From assembly GCA_941918925.1 (NCBI GenBank), contig OW799233.1, positions 172,774,235 to 172,838,234 on the forward strand: a stretch of 64,000 bases of DNA, given 5' to 3'. The number at the start of each line of letters is the position of its first letter. The stretch's first letter is position 1. Under the pieces are notes generated by a model. It saw only the letters and a list, made by a program, of their open reading frames with translations, was not told where the DNA came from and made no database searches. This DNA is from Phyto melanocephala. Its lineage: Eukaryota; Arthropoda; Insecta; Diptera; Rhinophoridae. The translations under genes and the position numbers were made by a program. Below are positions 33,253 to 44,290 of the stretch, in pieces.

Positions 33253-33828
33253 GTTGAACAAAATACAGTTAAAAATACATAATTTAGTAAAGATAACATC
33301 TGACATATTTCTGAAAGCTAACATGATGAAAAAAAATAATTTGTTAAACAAAGTTTAAGTTTTGGGCTGGAATAGTGTGCATAAGTATTCTCTGGTTCAA
33401 TCTGTATGTCCCGTCCAGAAGAGTTCTGCAGAGACAAGTTTATTTGTGGTTTCAAACCACCTTTTGGTAGACAACATTTCGTAAGGACAAAAAGAGCAAA
33501 AAGGCGAGCCAATAATTGTTATAATGCAAAAATGCTAGCAGTCTATTCATTGTGGTCTCAACAAAATATATGTATATCTTTTAACTGCCATTAGTAAAGC
33601 CTTTGCCGGGGTATTGGCCAAACGCTTTTCGTATAATTTTAAAGTTGCTGTATTCGACAAGTTTTAGTCTAAATAGGATTTAGTTAAATATATTGAAAGA
33701 AACGAACATTGATATTCAAATTGTAGCATAGAATGGTTACTTTCCTTTAAAATACAAGATCTATCATATTCTTTGATGTCAAGCTAATTACAGCTAATTT
33801 AATTTAATAAAAAATTTATAACAACATA

Positions 33829-34314
33829 AGGAGTGTATCGAAAAAAATTTGTAGTTGCATTAAGTTAAATAAAACTCAAATCGTGCAATATAGAAACTCT
33901 TTAACATACGCAAATTTATTGACATATTGTACAAATTTATTTAACATTGAGATCGTAATTTATTATTTCGTATTTATAAAATTATCGACTTTTTTCGGAA
34001 GTCCTTCCACTAAAGATTTTACAGTTGCTTCTGTTACATTTTTGGAGGAGGTGGTCCATCTAAACTTAAAATCAGACATGTTCTGGGACACCTTTCCTGT
34101 GTTCTACAATTTCTTTTTCACAAGAGCCCAGTACCTTTCCATAGGCCTATTACATTATACATTATTCTTTGAATACCATTTAAATTAATGAGTTTAAAAT
34201 AATAGTATCTGACATATATATGAAAGCTAACGTGATAAAAATACAAATTATTTATTACACGATTTAAGTTTTATTTAACTTAATGCAACTACAACTTTTT
34301 TTCGACACACTCCT
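33829..34314. mobile_element. Tc1/mariner family A, copy 3, internal-deletion derivative (486 bp)
   Basis: Terminal inverted repeats of about 59 bp begin AGGAGTGTATCGAAAAAAAT and AGGAGTGTGTCGAAAAAAAG and run through TTGCATTAAGTTAAATAAAA. They are flanked by TA on each side, the Tc1/mariner target. The interior keeps parts of the transposase end (compare GTCCTTCCACTAAAGATTTT with 31834-31855) and of the region after the start codon. It gives the true ends of family A. Confidence 0.8.
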
Positions 34315-34316
34315 TA

Positions 34317-34697
34317 TTATAACGAATTGATATTGAAATTGGTTTAAATTAAGAACATCGAAAATAAACATTGCCTTGACATTATATATTTAGAATAATA
34401 ATATGTTGTGGTTTTTTTTTATCAAAAACTATTGTTATTCGCTTTGCGTAAATCAGTAAATTTTTAAGTTTAAAATTTTAGCTCAAATTCTTTACAGATT
34501 ATAGAGAACAAATACACTCACTGTTTGATAGCAAACAAATTCAAATTAAATTTGTGTAATTCATTAATAAAACTCATTTTCAAGTATTTAAGTTACAGAT
34601 TATTTAGAAAATTTCATAAAAAAAAACAGCATTGATTTCATACGCTCCTGACTCATGTTGCATCAATCTGTATGGTACCACTGACTGATATACTCAC
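34317..34697. other. AT-rich DNA
   Basis: No coding or repeat feature is seen, apart from being downstream on the - strand of the candidate exon at 34698-34738. Confidence 0.3.
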
Positions 34698-34738
34698 TGC
34701 TGGTTAGCTTGGCCGCTTCGTTGGTTGTTTGGCTGATC
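34698..34738 (-). CDS. Candidate 41-nt internal exon of an unknown host gene
   Basis: On the - strand a strong acceptor (CTGACTGTTGTCTGCCGCAG) and a strong donor (GTGAGTATAT) bound 41 nt that are much less AT-rich than the surroundings. With the two bases left over from the candidate exon at 37465-37544 it reads RISQTTNEAAKLTS with no stop. Splice sites and phase agree, but there is no homology evidence. Confidence 0.3.
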
Positions 34739-35692
34739 CTGCGGCAGACAACAGTCAGAATCCGAATTAAAGTCACACACACACTAGGCTTCTTCTCAAG
34801 GCTGGGTCGCATGTTAAAATCCATTAAAGCAACACTAAATATATATAAAAAAAGAAAATAAAAATTCAATAAAACCGAAACGAAAAATTAAAATTAAATA
34901 CCAACAAGGGCATTAAGCACTAACCACAATAACCAGAATGAACAAATACGTACGAGTACAAGTTTAAATGTCTGTATATCTGTCTATTTGTCAATAAGTC
35001 AGTCAGTCAGTCAGTTAATGTATGTAGTTATGTGGTGAACAAGACTGAACACAGTACAGAACACAAGAGAAATCAGCGGCTAACATCTACAAATGAGCCG
35101 GCAAAGAAACAACAACAATATCAGACAAACTTTCCTGACTATAACTTCGATTTCTTTAGTACAAAAAAAAATAAATAAATAAAATTCTGTCTGTCTGACT
35201 GTTGGCCAAACGCGTGAGATGTGTGAAGACGATTTCAAAAAAAAAAAAAAAAAAACAATAAAATAAAATTGAAAAAAAAAATCTCAACCACATTACAAGG
35301 AAGCCCAACACATGGGAAACAACTTTAACGATATTAAGTTAAAAAAAAAGGAATGAATGGAACTACAATCGGTGTTTGTGATTTCTGTTCCCAAGTAATA
35401 TTACTTCTTAAAGTAAAACATTTAAGATTTGAAAAAACTCCTTTTTGGCGTATTAAATTAATAAGAATTTAATACTGATTAGGAATTAAAAATTTCTCTT
35501 TTAAACGAGTCAGTATAATAATTTGTATACTACCGATATCCAACATTTTTATAATCTTAATAAAGAATTCTTTAAACTGTTAAGTCTAAGCAATTTAAAA
35601 TTTTAATCTGGTATAAAAAAATCCAAAAATTGCTTGATTGGAAACTTCGACTTCGTGTTTTAAGGGTTGAATATTCTTTGTTAAGGAGCTAA
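34739..35692. other. Unassigned DNA with short tandem repeats
   Basis: There are a GTCA run (CAGTCAGTCAGTCAGTTAAT near 35000), a CACACACA stretch near 34775, and A runs near 35165-35280. It is probably intronic if the - strand gene is real. Confidence 0.3.
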
Positions 35693-35980
35693 TACACGGC
35701 AGGTTTTTTACATCTGACTTGTCAAATTCTCCACTGCTAATACAAACATGTCGTGTATTACCTTTAAAAAATTACTTCTGTAAAAAATATGTGTTGAGAC
35801 ATCTGACAAAATTTTAATTAGAGTGCGCTCTATTTTCTTCTGTCAAAACATGTGACATCAGCCGTTGGCAGAAATCTCTGTTGCTGCAAAGCAGTCAGCG
35901 TAAAAGAACCATTTTGACAGATATGTAGATTTACATATGTCTCACATATTTTAAAGTCAGATGTAAAAAACATGCCGTAT
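35693..35980. mobile_element. 288-bp MITE with TACACGGCAGG-type ends
   Basis: The left end TACACGGCAGGTTTTTTACA, followed by TCTGACTT, is mirrored by the right end AAGTCAGATGTAAAAAACAT and then GCCGTATA. The repeats extend about 28 bp with few mismatches. The interior contains further TGTCA/TGACA motifs, e.g. TTTTGACAGA. The TSD is uncertain. Confidence 0.6.
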
Positions 35981-36205
35981 AAATAAAAAATAAAAGTAAA
36001 CTGGAGAACATTAGAATTTCGACTGGTTTTTTGACTTTATTCTCGAATACATTCAAGAAGTGTTTAATCAAGAAAACGATAATGTTAACGCTGAACTCAC
36101 TGGATGTTATTTTACGATCCACGGCTCACCGCTTTAGGAAAAATTTCTAATATTTCGCAGTTTTATTTGACTAAGCTACTGATTAAATTTTCTGTAAATA
36201 GTTGT

Positions 36206-36250
36206 CATTTTACTTTAAAAAAAAAAAAAAATAATAATAAAAAAAAAAAA

Positions 36251-36289
<39 letters not shown>

Positions 36290-36299
36290 GATAATAACA
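36206..36299. repeat. A run and (AAT)n microsatellite
   Basis: Poly-A is followed by about twelve AAT units. A further AAT run stands at 37107-37122, on the other side of the Helentron-like repeat, which therefore appears to have landed inside the microsatellite. Confidence 0.85.
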
Positions 36300-37106
36300 A
36301 GTAAGAGCGCTATATTCGGCCGTGCCGAATCTTATATACCCTTCACTACGTGTAGTCATGCAATAACAGTAGTTTGTGACACCATTCTTCCCATATGAAA
36401 TACGTACATACATATAAAAACATACATATATAAAAACATCCCATTGTAAAATTATAAATTCACGTATGTATGTAAAAAAAAAACAAAAAAGAAAAAAAAA
36501 ATTTAAAAAAAATTTAAAAAAAAATTTAAAAAAAAATTAAAAAAAAAATTTAAAAAAAAATTAAAAAAAAAAATTATTATATATAGTATAATATATATAA
36601 AACAAAAATAAAAAAAAAATAAAAAAAATAATAAAAATATAAATAATATATTAAATAAAAAATAAAAAAATAATAAAAAAAAAAATTAAAAAAAAAATAT
36701 AAAAAAATAAAAAAAAATTTTTTTGGCTCAGCTGGGATTCGATTTGTATGTATGTATGTTGTTGTGGTAATGTTGTTTTTGTAAAAAAAAATCGAGGTGG
36801 TCGTGGGTTTTTGCTCATATCTCAGTTGTTTATGAACCAATGTTTCTGATTTTCAATACCGATCTACTCCCGAATATTTCTATTCTAATACCTCACCCGG
36901 GTCCAAGCGATTTCGGGGGGCTTCAAAAAGTTAATTTCAACATACACACGGACAGACGGTCAGACGGACAGACTGACAGAGCTTAATCGACTCCCCTATT
37001 CATAAGCTTTCAGAAAATATATACTTTATGGGGTCGGAAATGAAAATTGTAGAAATTTTACACGGAATGACATATATACCCTTTTTCACTGTGTGAAGGG
37101 TATAAT
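36300..37106 (-). repeat. Helentron-like repeat, copy 5, complete with 3' hairpin
   Basis: On the - strand it starts TATACCCTTCACACAGTG. It carries CATAAAGTATATATTTTCTG, a GTCTGTCCGTCTGACCGTCT tract, GTTGAAATTAACTTTTTGAA, ATCGGTATTGAAAATCAGAA and CTGAGATATGAGCAAAAACC, an internal A/T low-complexity block (36476-36720), then the perfect hairpin TTCGGCACGGCCGAA and TATAGCGCTCTTACTTG. It is one of the two copies that define both ends. Confidence 0.7.
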
Positions 37107-37464
37107 AAATAATAATAATAATAGGAAAATTATTTAAGGGGTGAAATATCAAACTTCCGCATTGACCGCCAACTCAAAAAAAATTTTGAAATTATAAATT
37201 ATAGAATAGAATACTCACAATCCTTTATTATTATTTTGAAACTAATCTAAGGAGGTTAGTTTTTCTTCTTTAATTGATACATTACGTGTTGATTGTTAGT
37301 ATCACATATTTAACTTTAGAATAAACTAAATAATCCTTCACAAAATCTTCGTAAAAGCGTTATACTACCTTTCGATGTTTATAGCTCAACCTTCTTAAAT
37401 GGTTCACCCTGCACATTGCAAAACCGACACACAGGAGTACATACTCAAACATTCATGTGTTTAC
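37107..37464. other. AAT run and unassigned DNA
   Basis: Apart from the remaining AAT units at the left edge I see nothing here. If the - strand gene is real this is intron. Confidence 0.3.
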
Positions 37465-37544
37465 CTCGAATACACAAAAGAATTGCAAGCTGATCGTAGC
37501 AGCTCAAATGCCATCGTAGTCGTCATTCCTTCGATGTTATTCAT
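37465..37544 (-). CDS. Candidate first coding exon of an unknown host gene
   Basis: On the - strand the ATG at 37544 opens MNNIEGMTTTMAFELLRSAC, then NSFVYS, and ends at the donor CGAG|GTAAAC. An in-frame stop lies upstream, within the CGCGCGTTAA stretch. The region, with its upstream 100 bp (GTTCACGCGCGTTAAACGCC), is distinctly richer in G+C and CpG than its surroundings, as fly 5' exons often are. The two spare bases fit the exon at 34698-34738. The product is not recognised, and a chance frame is still possible. Confidence 0.3.
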
Positions 37545-38911
37545 GAGATCCAAGACCACACAAATACAGGCACGCGTTCGCTGACAGCATAAAAATTGTT
37601 GAACTGGCGTTTAACGCGCGTGAACGAGGAGAGATATTGTAGCACACACAACAACAGCAGCAATAAAATTAATAAAAAAGTGAACAGACACACATTAATG
37701 AATGAATAGTGGTTGGTGATATTGTTGTTGGTTATTTAGTAGTTGGTTAGTGGTGTTGGTGCCTACACACAACTGAGCAACTACAGAGATAACAATAACA
37801 AAAAACGATTTTATGTACAAGTACAAAAGAAACGCAAGAATATCTAACAAGACAGATAGTCAAAGAATTGAAAACGGAAAAAAAGCGACACAGAAGGCTG
37901 CTTATAACAAGATACAAACACTCAGAGAAATTCGTTACTAAACGGAATGAGCCGTGTGTTTAATGGTATTATGCTGTAACAACCACTGTTTAAATATAGG
38001 AGGAAAGGGTAATGACGAATTGGGTTAAACTTTGGAAACTCAATGTACTTGTTATTACGAGCACTTCTTTTGTGATATTTATTTCATTATGTTTTCAAAT
38101 TAAAGAGCTAATGTGAAAACAAGCCCTTTAACTTATCGTAGTTTTTCATACAAATTGAGATTTAAAACAAGTCAATAACGTTACCATATTTAAATAAAAT
38201 GTATTTTGTTACAAAACCAAAGCAGATTTTAAAACTATATGCAATGACAAATTCTCTGTGATTCCTACTGTCAAAATCCGTATAAATATGCAGTGCTTAA
38301 CAGTAGGGTCCAAGGCGATTTACTTGAATTCTTTGATGCACATAAAAAGAGTTAAATAACTAATGTGGCAACATTTGCCGCTACAGTCGTTTCGTTTATT
38401 ATGAGACCTATTTTTTCTAAAAGCAATGTATCGTTGAATTTACAGTCGCATTCGGTTTCATCATTTCGGTACTTACTATCAGTAATTTTTTTTATCGGTG
38501 GCTATCAATTTAATTTATTTTTGGATATCAAACGTAAAACATTAAATGCTAAGTTCGTGTCATTAGCTAGCAATTCTGCGTTACATATCGATTTATTTTT
38601 TTATTTTTTTCTGGCATTCAAGTTAAGTTTTTAAATTTCCTTTTTTATAAAGAAATTAATAATCAACATGGATGAAATAAATAAATTTTGTGATTTTTTT
38701 TTGCTGTAGTTTCAACTACAGCAGACAGTCAAAGCGATAACACTTTAAACAAGACTATAAATGCAAAGTCTATCAGGATAGATTTATCCAGGCCTATCGA
38801 TAGCTTTAAACGTACCTCAAACTAGACTTCCAATTTTTTTTAAGTGTTGGCATCATTGAATATAACATACATACATATTGTGTGTTTGTTATTGAATGTT
38901 GCAAGTTAATA
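37545..38911. other. Possible 5'UTR/promoter of the - strand candidate gene, then AT-rich DNA
   Basis: 37545-37960 has moderate complexity with CAA/ACA-rich stretches. 38365-38634 holds a 89-residue frame that opens on GTG, not ATG, and resembles nothing. A near-palindrome GCTGTAGTTTCAACTACAGC lies at 38704-38723. Confidence 0.3.
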
Positions 38912-39616
38912 AAGCGTGATTTTTCAAGAGCTATAGGAAAGTTTAAAAAAAAACACATAAAATTCAGAAAAATGCATGAAATATTTATTTGAATCGATAG
39001 TACGGTCCATATAATTTAATGTTTGATTTCTTGCAAATGTTGACCCTGACTGCGCCGCAAATGGTCCATCCGCTTAGTCCAATTTTGGCATACTCTTTCC
39101 AACATTTCGGCCGGTATCTCATGAATAAATGCTTCAATGTTGTCTTCCAATACGTCAATTGAAGCGGGCATGTGTGTATAGACATAAGCTTTAACATAGC
39201 CCCACAAAAAACTCGCCTCTCAATAAGTCCATTGTTAAGCGTGCTGTGTGGCATATGGCACCGTCTTGTTGAAACCACATGTCATGCAAGTCAAGCTCTT
39301 GCATTTTGGGCAAAAAAAGTTGGATATCATCTCAGGGTAGCGCTCACCATTCACAGTTACGTAACGATTCGCATCATCTTTGAAGAAGTACGCTGAACAC
39401 AATTTTTCGATAAGAAGCGCGCGCTCAACTTTCTTAACAGAGCACGCATTTTGATAATAAAATTTAATAATTTGCAAGCGTTGTTCGTTTGTAAGACGAT
39501 TTAGGTTAAATTATAGACCAAACTGAAGATGTTTGACAGTGAAACAAAACACAAAACGTGCGTCAGCTGTTTAAATCAGTGTTGCCAGAAAGATAATGGC
39601 TAAAAAAATCACCCTT
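38912..39616 (-). mobile_element. Mariner-type element, internally deleted (705 bp)
   Basis: The ends AAGCGTGATTTTTCAAGAGC and, inverted, AAGGGTGATTTTTTTAGCCA are flanked by TA. On the - strand it has the transposase start (QIIKFYYQNACSVKKV) fused to a core (CSAYFFKDDANRYVTVNGER, FQQDGAICHTAR), then another deletion, then the C-terminal part (FLWGYVKAYVYTHMPASIDV, and RMDHLRRSQGQHLQEI). The second catalytic Asp (QQDGA) is kept. The third catalytic Asp block is deleted. Confidence 0.75.
38998..39520 (-). pseudogene. Mariner-type transposase remnant, two deletions
   Basis: Three frames are needed to read it: start to about 39300 in one, FQQDGAICHTARLTMDLLRG (39290-39215) in another, and the tail to HLQEIKH in a third (end near 39016). 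The second deletion removed roughly 30-40 residues between RATxDLL and FLWG. It cannot encode an active enzyme. Confidence 0.7.
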
Positions 39617-41012
39617 TATATGTATGCTGATCTGTTCGTAAAAAACAAAAATAAAAAAAACTAGATTAACAGATATTAACGATTATCGAACTCTTTAACA
39701 TTCTTACCAGAATCTCGAGTTCTTTTTCAACCAGCAACGAATTTTCTCACACTATTTATAAACCCATGCATTAATATTTCTTTGTTTCTTGTATTATTTT
39801 TAAATTTTCGTTGTTGTTGGACACAAATGTTGCATATACTGAACAAAAAAAAAATTAAAATGATACCTTTAGTGGTATAAATATACTTTATGAGCCACAA
39901 ATATGTGAACAAAGTTTCAGTGTTTTGTTTCAGTTTCTGTTCACAATTTATTTTTGTATTTTTTGGAAAATCATCATTTTGACTTAAGCGAGAAACTTAA
40001 GAAATCGATAAAAATAAAACAAACAAGTGGATGGAATACAATAACATTCATAACATTCACTTAATGATGTCTCCCTGTCTGTCGATCAGTTTATACTCGC
40101 GTCTGTCTTGTGTAATATGTTGCCTTTAAAACATATGTATGTTGAAGTCTACATGTGCGAGTTTGAGCGAGTATGAATGTGTTATAAGCGCCACTTATTG
40201 CTGGCTGTCAACTTGAAATTATTAAGCAAATATTAACCCTCTCTATAATCTGACTAGACAATGGCCTTAACAACATTAATGTTGTTGATGATGAACATCG
40301 TCAGCAGCATGACAATGATAGGACCCTGGTCACTATTCAAACACTACCACTGCTTTTGTTGCTTATCTCGCTCTTTGCAAGTACACTTTGAGCCACAAAA
40401 ATGCTGTCAGTATCATGCGTAAAGTATCATCGAAACATCAACTTCAAGTTGGTCCCAAAAACACCATGACGAAGTACTGTGTTGTAGTGTGGTTAATAGT
40501 GTACATAAGCATTTAGGTAGTTAGTAAAACATGTTTTTGTTGGCGAATGACTTTGCAATATTGTTGCGTATCAAAGTTGTATCACACATACATATTTCTT
40601 ATTTTAGGTATTTGCAATTACACACATACATTGTAGTAATAAGTAATGGGTTAGATAATGAAAAAATAGTTTAATATAAGTATTATATTGTCGATGTGGT
40701 AAATAAATAAAGGGAGTGGAGTGTTGTAGCACTATTGTTGCCGAAAATAGGTTTTTCATTATAAAAATAATACGCTTTAATGTTATAGTCAATAATTTGT
40801 AAAGTTGAAAAAGAGGGTATTTAGAAAGAAATAAAGATAAAGTTATTGAGCTTTTTAAATTTCTTTTATTAAAGTGAGAGTAAGCGATTATTGAGTAAAA
40901 CTTGTACATTCGAAAAACGGAAATTTAATACAATCCCAATCACAGTCCATCAAGAAAAACATTTTTGAAATTATTTCAACTTAATTTTTTAAGGGAATAT
41001 TAGAGCAGATAT
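39617..41012. other. Unassigned intergenic or intronic DNA
   Basis: About 40060-40500 is of moderate complexity with GTTGTTGATGATG-type repeats and no exon that I can support. Confidence 0.3.
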
Positions 41013-41356
41013 CAAAGATAGATTAATAAGGTACTCGTATCCAATCAGCTGACTGTTTTTTTAAATATACAATTTATCAGCGTTATCAACTTTTTTAAAA
41101 TTTATCTTTATCTGTCAAACTGGTTTTTTTTTATTAATACTTGTCATTTCCCAGTTTTAGTTGGTTTAAAACGTTTTAAAAAATACAAAACCGAATAAAA
41201 AGTTTTTACTTTAAAATTTTTTAAAAATTATTAAAATTAAAAAGAAAAAAAAATTGTGTGACACATGCAGACACATTTACAAAAACAAAATGAATGTGTT
41301 TTTTAATTGTTGTGTTTGGTGCCGCGATGCATAGACATACCTTATGAATATGCCTT
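41013..41356. mobile_element. CAAGGC-group MITE, unfilled relative of 59284-60027
   Basis: The right end ACCTTATGAATATGCCTTG and a degenerate left end (CAAAGATAGATTAATAAGGT) bound a sequence that aligns throughout with 59284-60027. Shared phrases are GGTACTCGTATCCAATCAGC, then GACTGTTTTTTT, AAATACAAAACCG, and GTGCCGCGATGCATA against GTTGCCGCGATGCATA. It lacks the 380-bp insertion carried by that copy: here CAGCGTTATCAACTTTTTT is uninterrupted. Confidence 0.7.
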
Positions 41357-41689
41357 GGAAGGTACATAATTTTAAAAGTCTGTTTAAAAATAAATTTATT
41401 TAACATTCGTACAAAAATTGTAACGAAATCTTACCCTACCTCTAATCGATTAATTGGAAATACTTTGACTGCAGCGCTACTTGATAAGAATTTTTCGACT
41501 TTTTTATTTAAGCTTTACATAGCAATTGTGAACAAACTCGAAAAAGGAAGTATTTTTTGGTTCAGGCGTTTTCAAGTTTTAAGCATCCAAACAAACCACG
41601 ATCCGCGACTATGAGTAGTTACCCTCAGTATTTTGCATGATTGAGTAAAAAATAAAAACTTGGTTTACTAAGATATGTATGGGCGAGGC

Positions 41690-42250
41690 ATTAATTATAA
41701 TAATTTCATCTCTTTGTCACCGGAACGCTGTGTTTGCAAAATTTTCATAGAAATTGGCCAAGTACAAGCAGTTGAAAAATAATATAAATTTTTTAAGGGC
41801 GTGACACTGCCCATGTTCTGTCCATTAAGTTGTATTATTACGTAAACGTAATGTGTATGAAAAGTCTGATAAAAATCGGTTGAATAGAAGTATTTGAAAA
41901 TTATATATTATATTGTATAGGCGTGGCAAACCCCACTATTTAAATCATTTCATTGTATTGTCACGGGTACTATATGTGTGTGCAAAGTTTCAGCAAAATC
42001 GGTTAAGTAGAAATAGAGGAAAAGGACGAGTTATTTTTTTTGTTTGGCACAGCCCACTTTTCTAAACTATAATTATTTTTTCAAAAGGCCTTATATGCGT
42101 GCAAAGTTTAACACAAATCGGTTATTAAAAAGTAGGTCGTTTAAACAGAAATCTTATTTTGTTTATATAAGCTTGGAAATGTCCATTTCTTTAGACAGAA
42201 ATCATCGCAGGCGCCCTCAGTTTAGGAGTGATCAAGGGATATACAAACAA
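41690..42250. repeat. Degenerate tandem repeat, about 120-bp unit, four or more units
   Basis: Units begin near 41690, 41800, 41920 and 42040. Each has GGCGTGxCAxxxCCCAC, then an AT stretch, then GTGTGCAAAGTTTCAGCAAA or a variant, and ATCGGTTxAxTAGAAxTA. This is the style of a dispersed repeat common in fly genomes. It is strongly diverged between units. The 86-residue frame at 42044-42304 lies within it and is not a gene. Confidence 0.5.
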
Positions 42251-43311
42251 ACATCAATTTTTATATATAAAAAAGGATACGATTGCAAAATTTTTAGAAA
42301 CTAAAAAATTAATAAAAAATATATAAAATATTAAATCTTTATGAAAAAATCTCAATAAGGATTTAAGTTTTTAGGAAAAAAAAAATTATTTAATAAGACT
42401 GATCAAAAATGGTTAAGACGAATAAACTAAAAACTTTTTTAAATTTTTCTTTTTGCAAAGAAAATATTCATTTGCATAACTACAATTTTCTTTTGGTAGT
42501 GGGCAAAATCTTAAAATAAGTTCATTTTATATGTATATTAAATGTAAAAAGGTAATTATTTCTAATACTGTAGAGGGGTGGGGGTATAATTTTACCCTTT
42601 AGATTGGTTAATCCCATGGAAATATCAGTTGTGTTTGTTAATGTTTATTAAATTGTTATCAACCATTTTCTACGGAAATAAGTAAAAAAAAAAAAAAAAA
42701 TTAAAAAAAAATTGTATCAATTTTTTGTACGGAAAAAAGTATTTATAAAATTATTAATAGAGTTTTTCTATAACGAAAAAGTGTCCTAAATTAGTCCTTA
42801 AGAAATCTTAAGAATTTTTCGTTAGGAAAAACAATAACTGAGTATTAACTTATTCTACTATCCTACTAATATAATAAACATGAATGTTTTTATGATTAGA
42901 TATTTGGATTTTTGTTACTTAATCACGCACAAATAGCTAAAGGAAACTAAATAAAATTTGGCATACAGATAGATAACAATCCAGATAACCATATAGGCTA
43001 GTAATTATATAAGAGGAAGAAAAAATCTCAAATATTTTTTACAAAATTTTGAAAAAAAGTTAAAAAAAAAGACAATTTTTCAGAAAAAAAGAAAATTTCC
43101 CTTACTTTTTCTAAAAACGAAAATATTCTTTGAAAAAAAAAATCCAAAAAAAAGATTTAAGATTTCGTTGTTGATTGTTTTGTACAAGATAATTTATTAA
43201 ATAATTTTTCTAAAATTAAAATTTTTTAAAAATTGTTCTTAATAGATAAAACACAGTTTGTTTTCTATTTTATATATATAAAAAATAATTAAAGTCTTTA
43301 TAATATACTAG
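42251..43311. other. AT-rich DNA with A and T runs
   Basis: I see no coding segment. Several A runs (42688, 43055, 43130) break up the stretch. Confidence 0.35.
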
Positions 43312-43802
43312 CCGCCCGGTACGTGCTTTGCTACGTATAATGCTCAACGCACAAATGGGACGAACGACGAAGTTTTCGTTGCGAATATTCGTCTTAGAAA
43401 ATAAAACACATTTGTGTATATAAAAATGCACACAAACAGTGCGTCGACTAAAATTCGTCATGCGCAACGAACTCTGCGATAGGTTTATTTCTTTTTCTTA
43501 TGCCGACGAACGACGAATAATTTGGTACAGAGTAACCATTTTTCTTTGATTTGTTTTTTATTTTGTTATTAAACAATGATATTTTATACTTAAAGAATTA
43601 TTTTTACCTTTTATTTGTTGCATATAATAAACTTAATGTATTTTTAATGATATATTTATATTCTAAATTGTTTTTTTTTAAATTAATATTCTTTTTTTTA
43701 ATGGAATATGGTTACTCTATCAGCTGCTACATGTAAACAATAACTAAATACATTTAAAGCAAATAAAATTATCAATGCAAATTTATGCAATTTAAAAAAA
43801 AA

Positions 43803-44122
43803 ATGGATATAAGTGAAGAGGTACATAAAAATGAATGTTTGTATAATCTTGCATCCAAACATTACAAAAATGTACAGAAAAAAACTGAAATTTGGGAAAG
43901 AATTGGTAGTTTGTTAAATTTACCCGGTAAGTAGAAATTCAAGTTACTTTGAAGCATTTTTAAATTTTTAAATTTTTGGCAAGGACTTCGTGACACTTAT
44001 AAACGACATAAACGTGCTGCTCAACTTGCCTCCGGTAGTGGTGCACCAAGTCCGGGGAAAAAAATGGAAGTACATGGAGTCGATGCATTTTTTGGATAAA
44101 TATAAGGATTCCCGACCGTATG
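43803..44122 (+). pseudogene. MADF-domain protein of a Harbinger element, frameshifted
   Basis: Exon 1 (43803-43926) gives MDISEEVHKNECLYNLASKH, then KKTEIWERIGSLLNLPG. The donor is GTAAGT and the acceptor is TTTGGCAAG. Exon 2 from 43984 gives GLRDTYKRHKRAAQ, then after a one-base slip in an A run near 44060 WKYMESMHFLDKYKDSRPY. This is a MADF (Myb/SANT-like) DNA-binding domain, with about ten residues missing between NLPG and LRDTYK. In Harbinger elements this protein cooperates with the transposase. The frameshift makes it inactive unless it is a sequencing error. Confidence 0.65.
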
Positions 44123-44145
44123 TGTATACCTAAAACTAAGTTTTT

Positions 44146-44290
44146 ATACCCTTCACCATGGGCAGTATCATTTCAGTTGTAATTTCTACAATATGCATTT
44201 GCGACCCCATAATATATATATTTTTGGAAATCTTATGACTATGGAAGTCGATTGAGTGATGTCCGTCTATCCATGTGTTTATATAAATCT
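44146..44290 (+). repeat. Helentron-like repeat, copy 6 (5' fragment)
   Basis: It starts TATACCCTTCACCATGGGCA and continues TTGTAATTTCTACAATATGC, CCCCATAATATATATATTTT, then AGTCGATTGAGTGATGTCCG and TCTATCCATGTGTTTATA, where the match ends. It sits inside the Harbinger element. Confidence 0.6.

Larger units (their letters stand above)
31660..33363 (-). mobile_element. Tc1/mariner family A, copy 2, split by a Helentron-like repeat
   Basis: The left end (GAGTGAGCCCAAAAAACTTA, then AGTTAAATAAAACTTAAACC) aligns with the terminal repeat of copy 3. The right end stops at about 33363, short of the terminal repeat, so it is truncated. On the - strand it encodes an N-terminal part beginning at the ATG at 33252 (RKPGPGRKKSLTDIDKAKEV) and, beyond the insertion at 32237-32830, a C-terminal part (FVPREANPSNSPEIRAVERC). 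The PxRxxE block keeps the Glu of a DDE enzyme. Confidence 0.7.

Noticed and set aside
36206..36840. CRISPR-like or satellite array
   Set aside because: The repetition is simple AAT and A-run microsatellite without spacers or a defined repeat unit.
38365..38634. 89-residue frame resembling a small membrane protein
   Set aside because: It opens on GTG, has no splice support, and has chance-like composition.
42044..42304. 86-residue frame
   Set aside because: It falls inside the degenerate tandem repeat.
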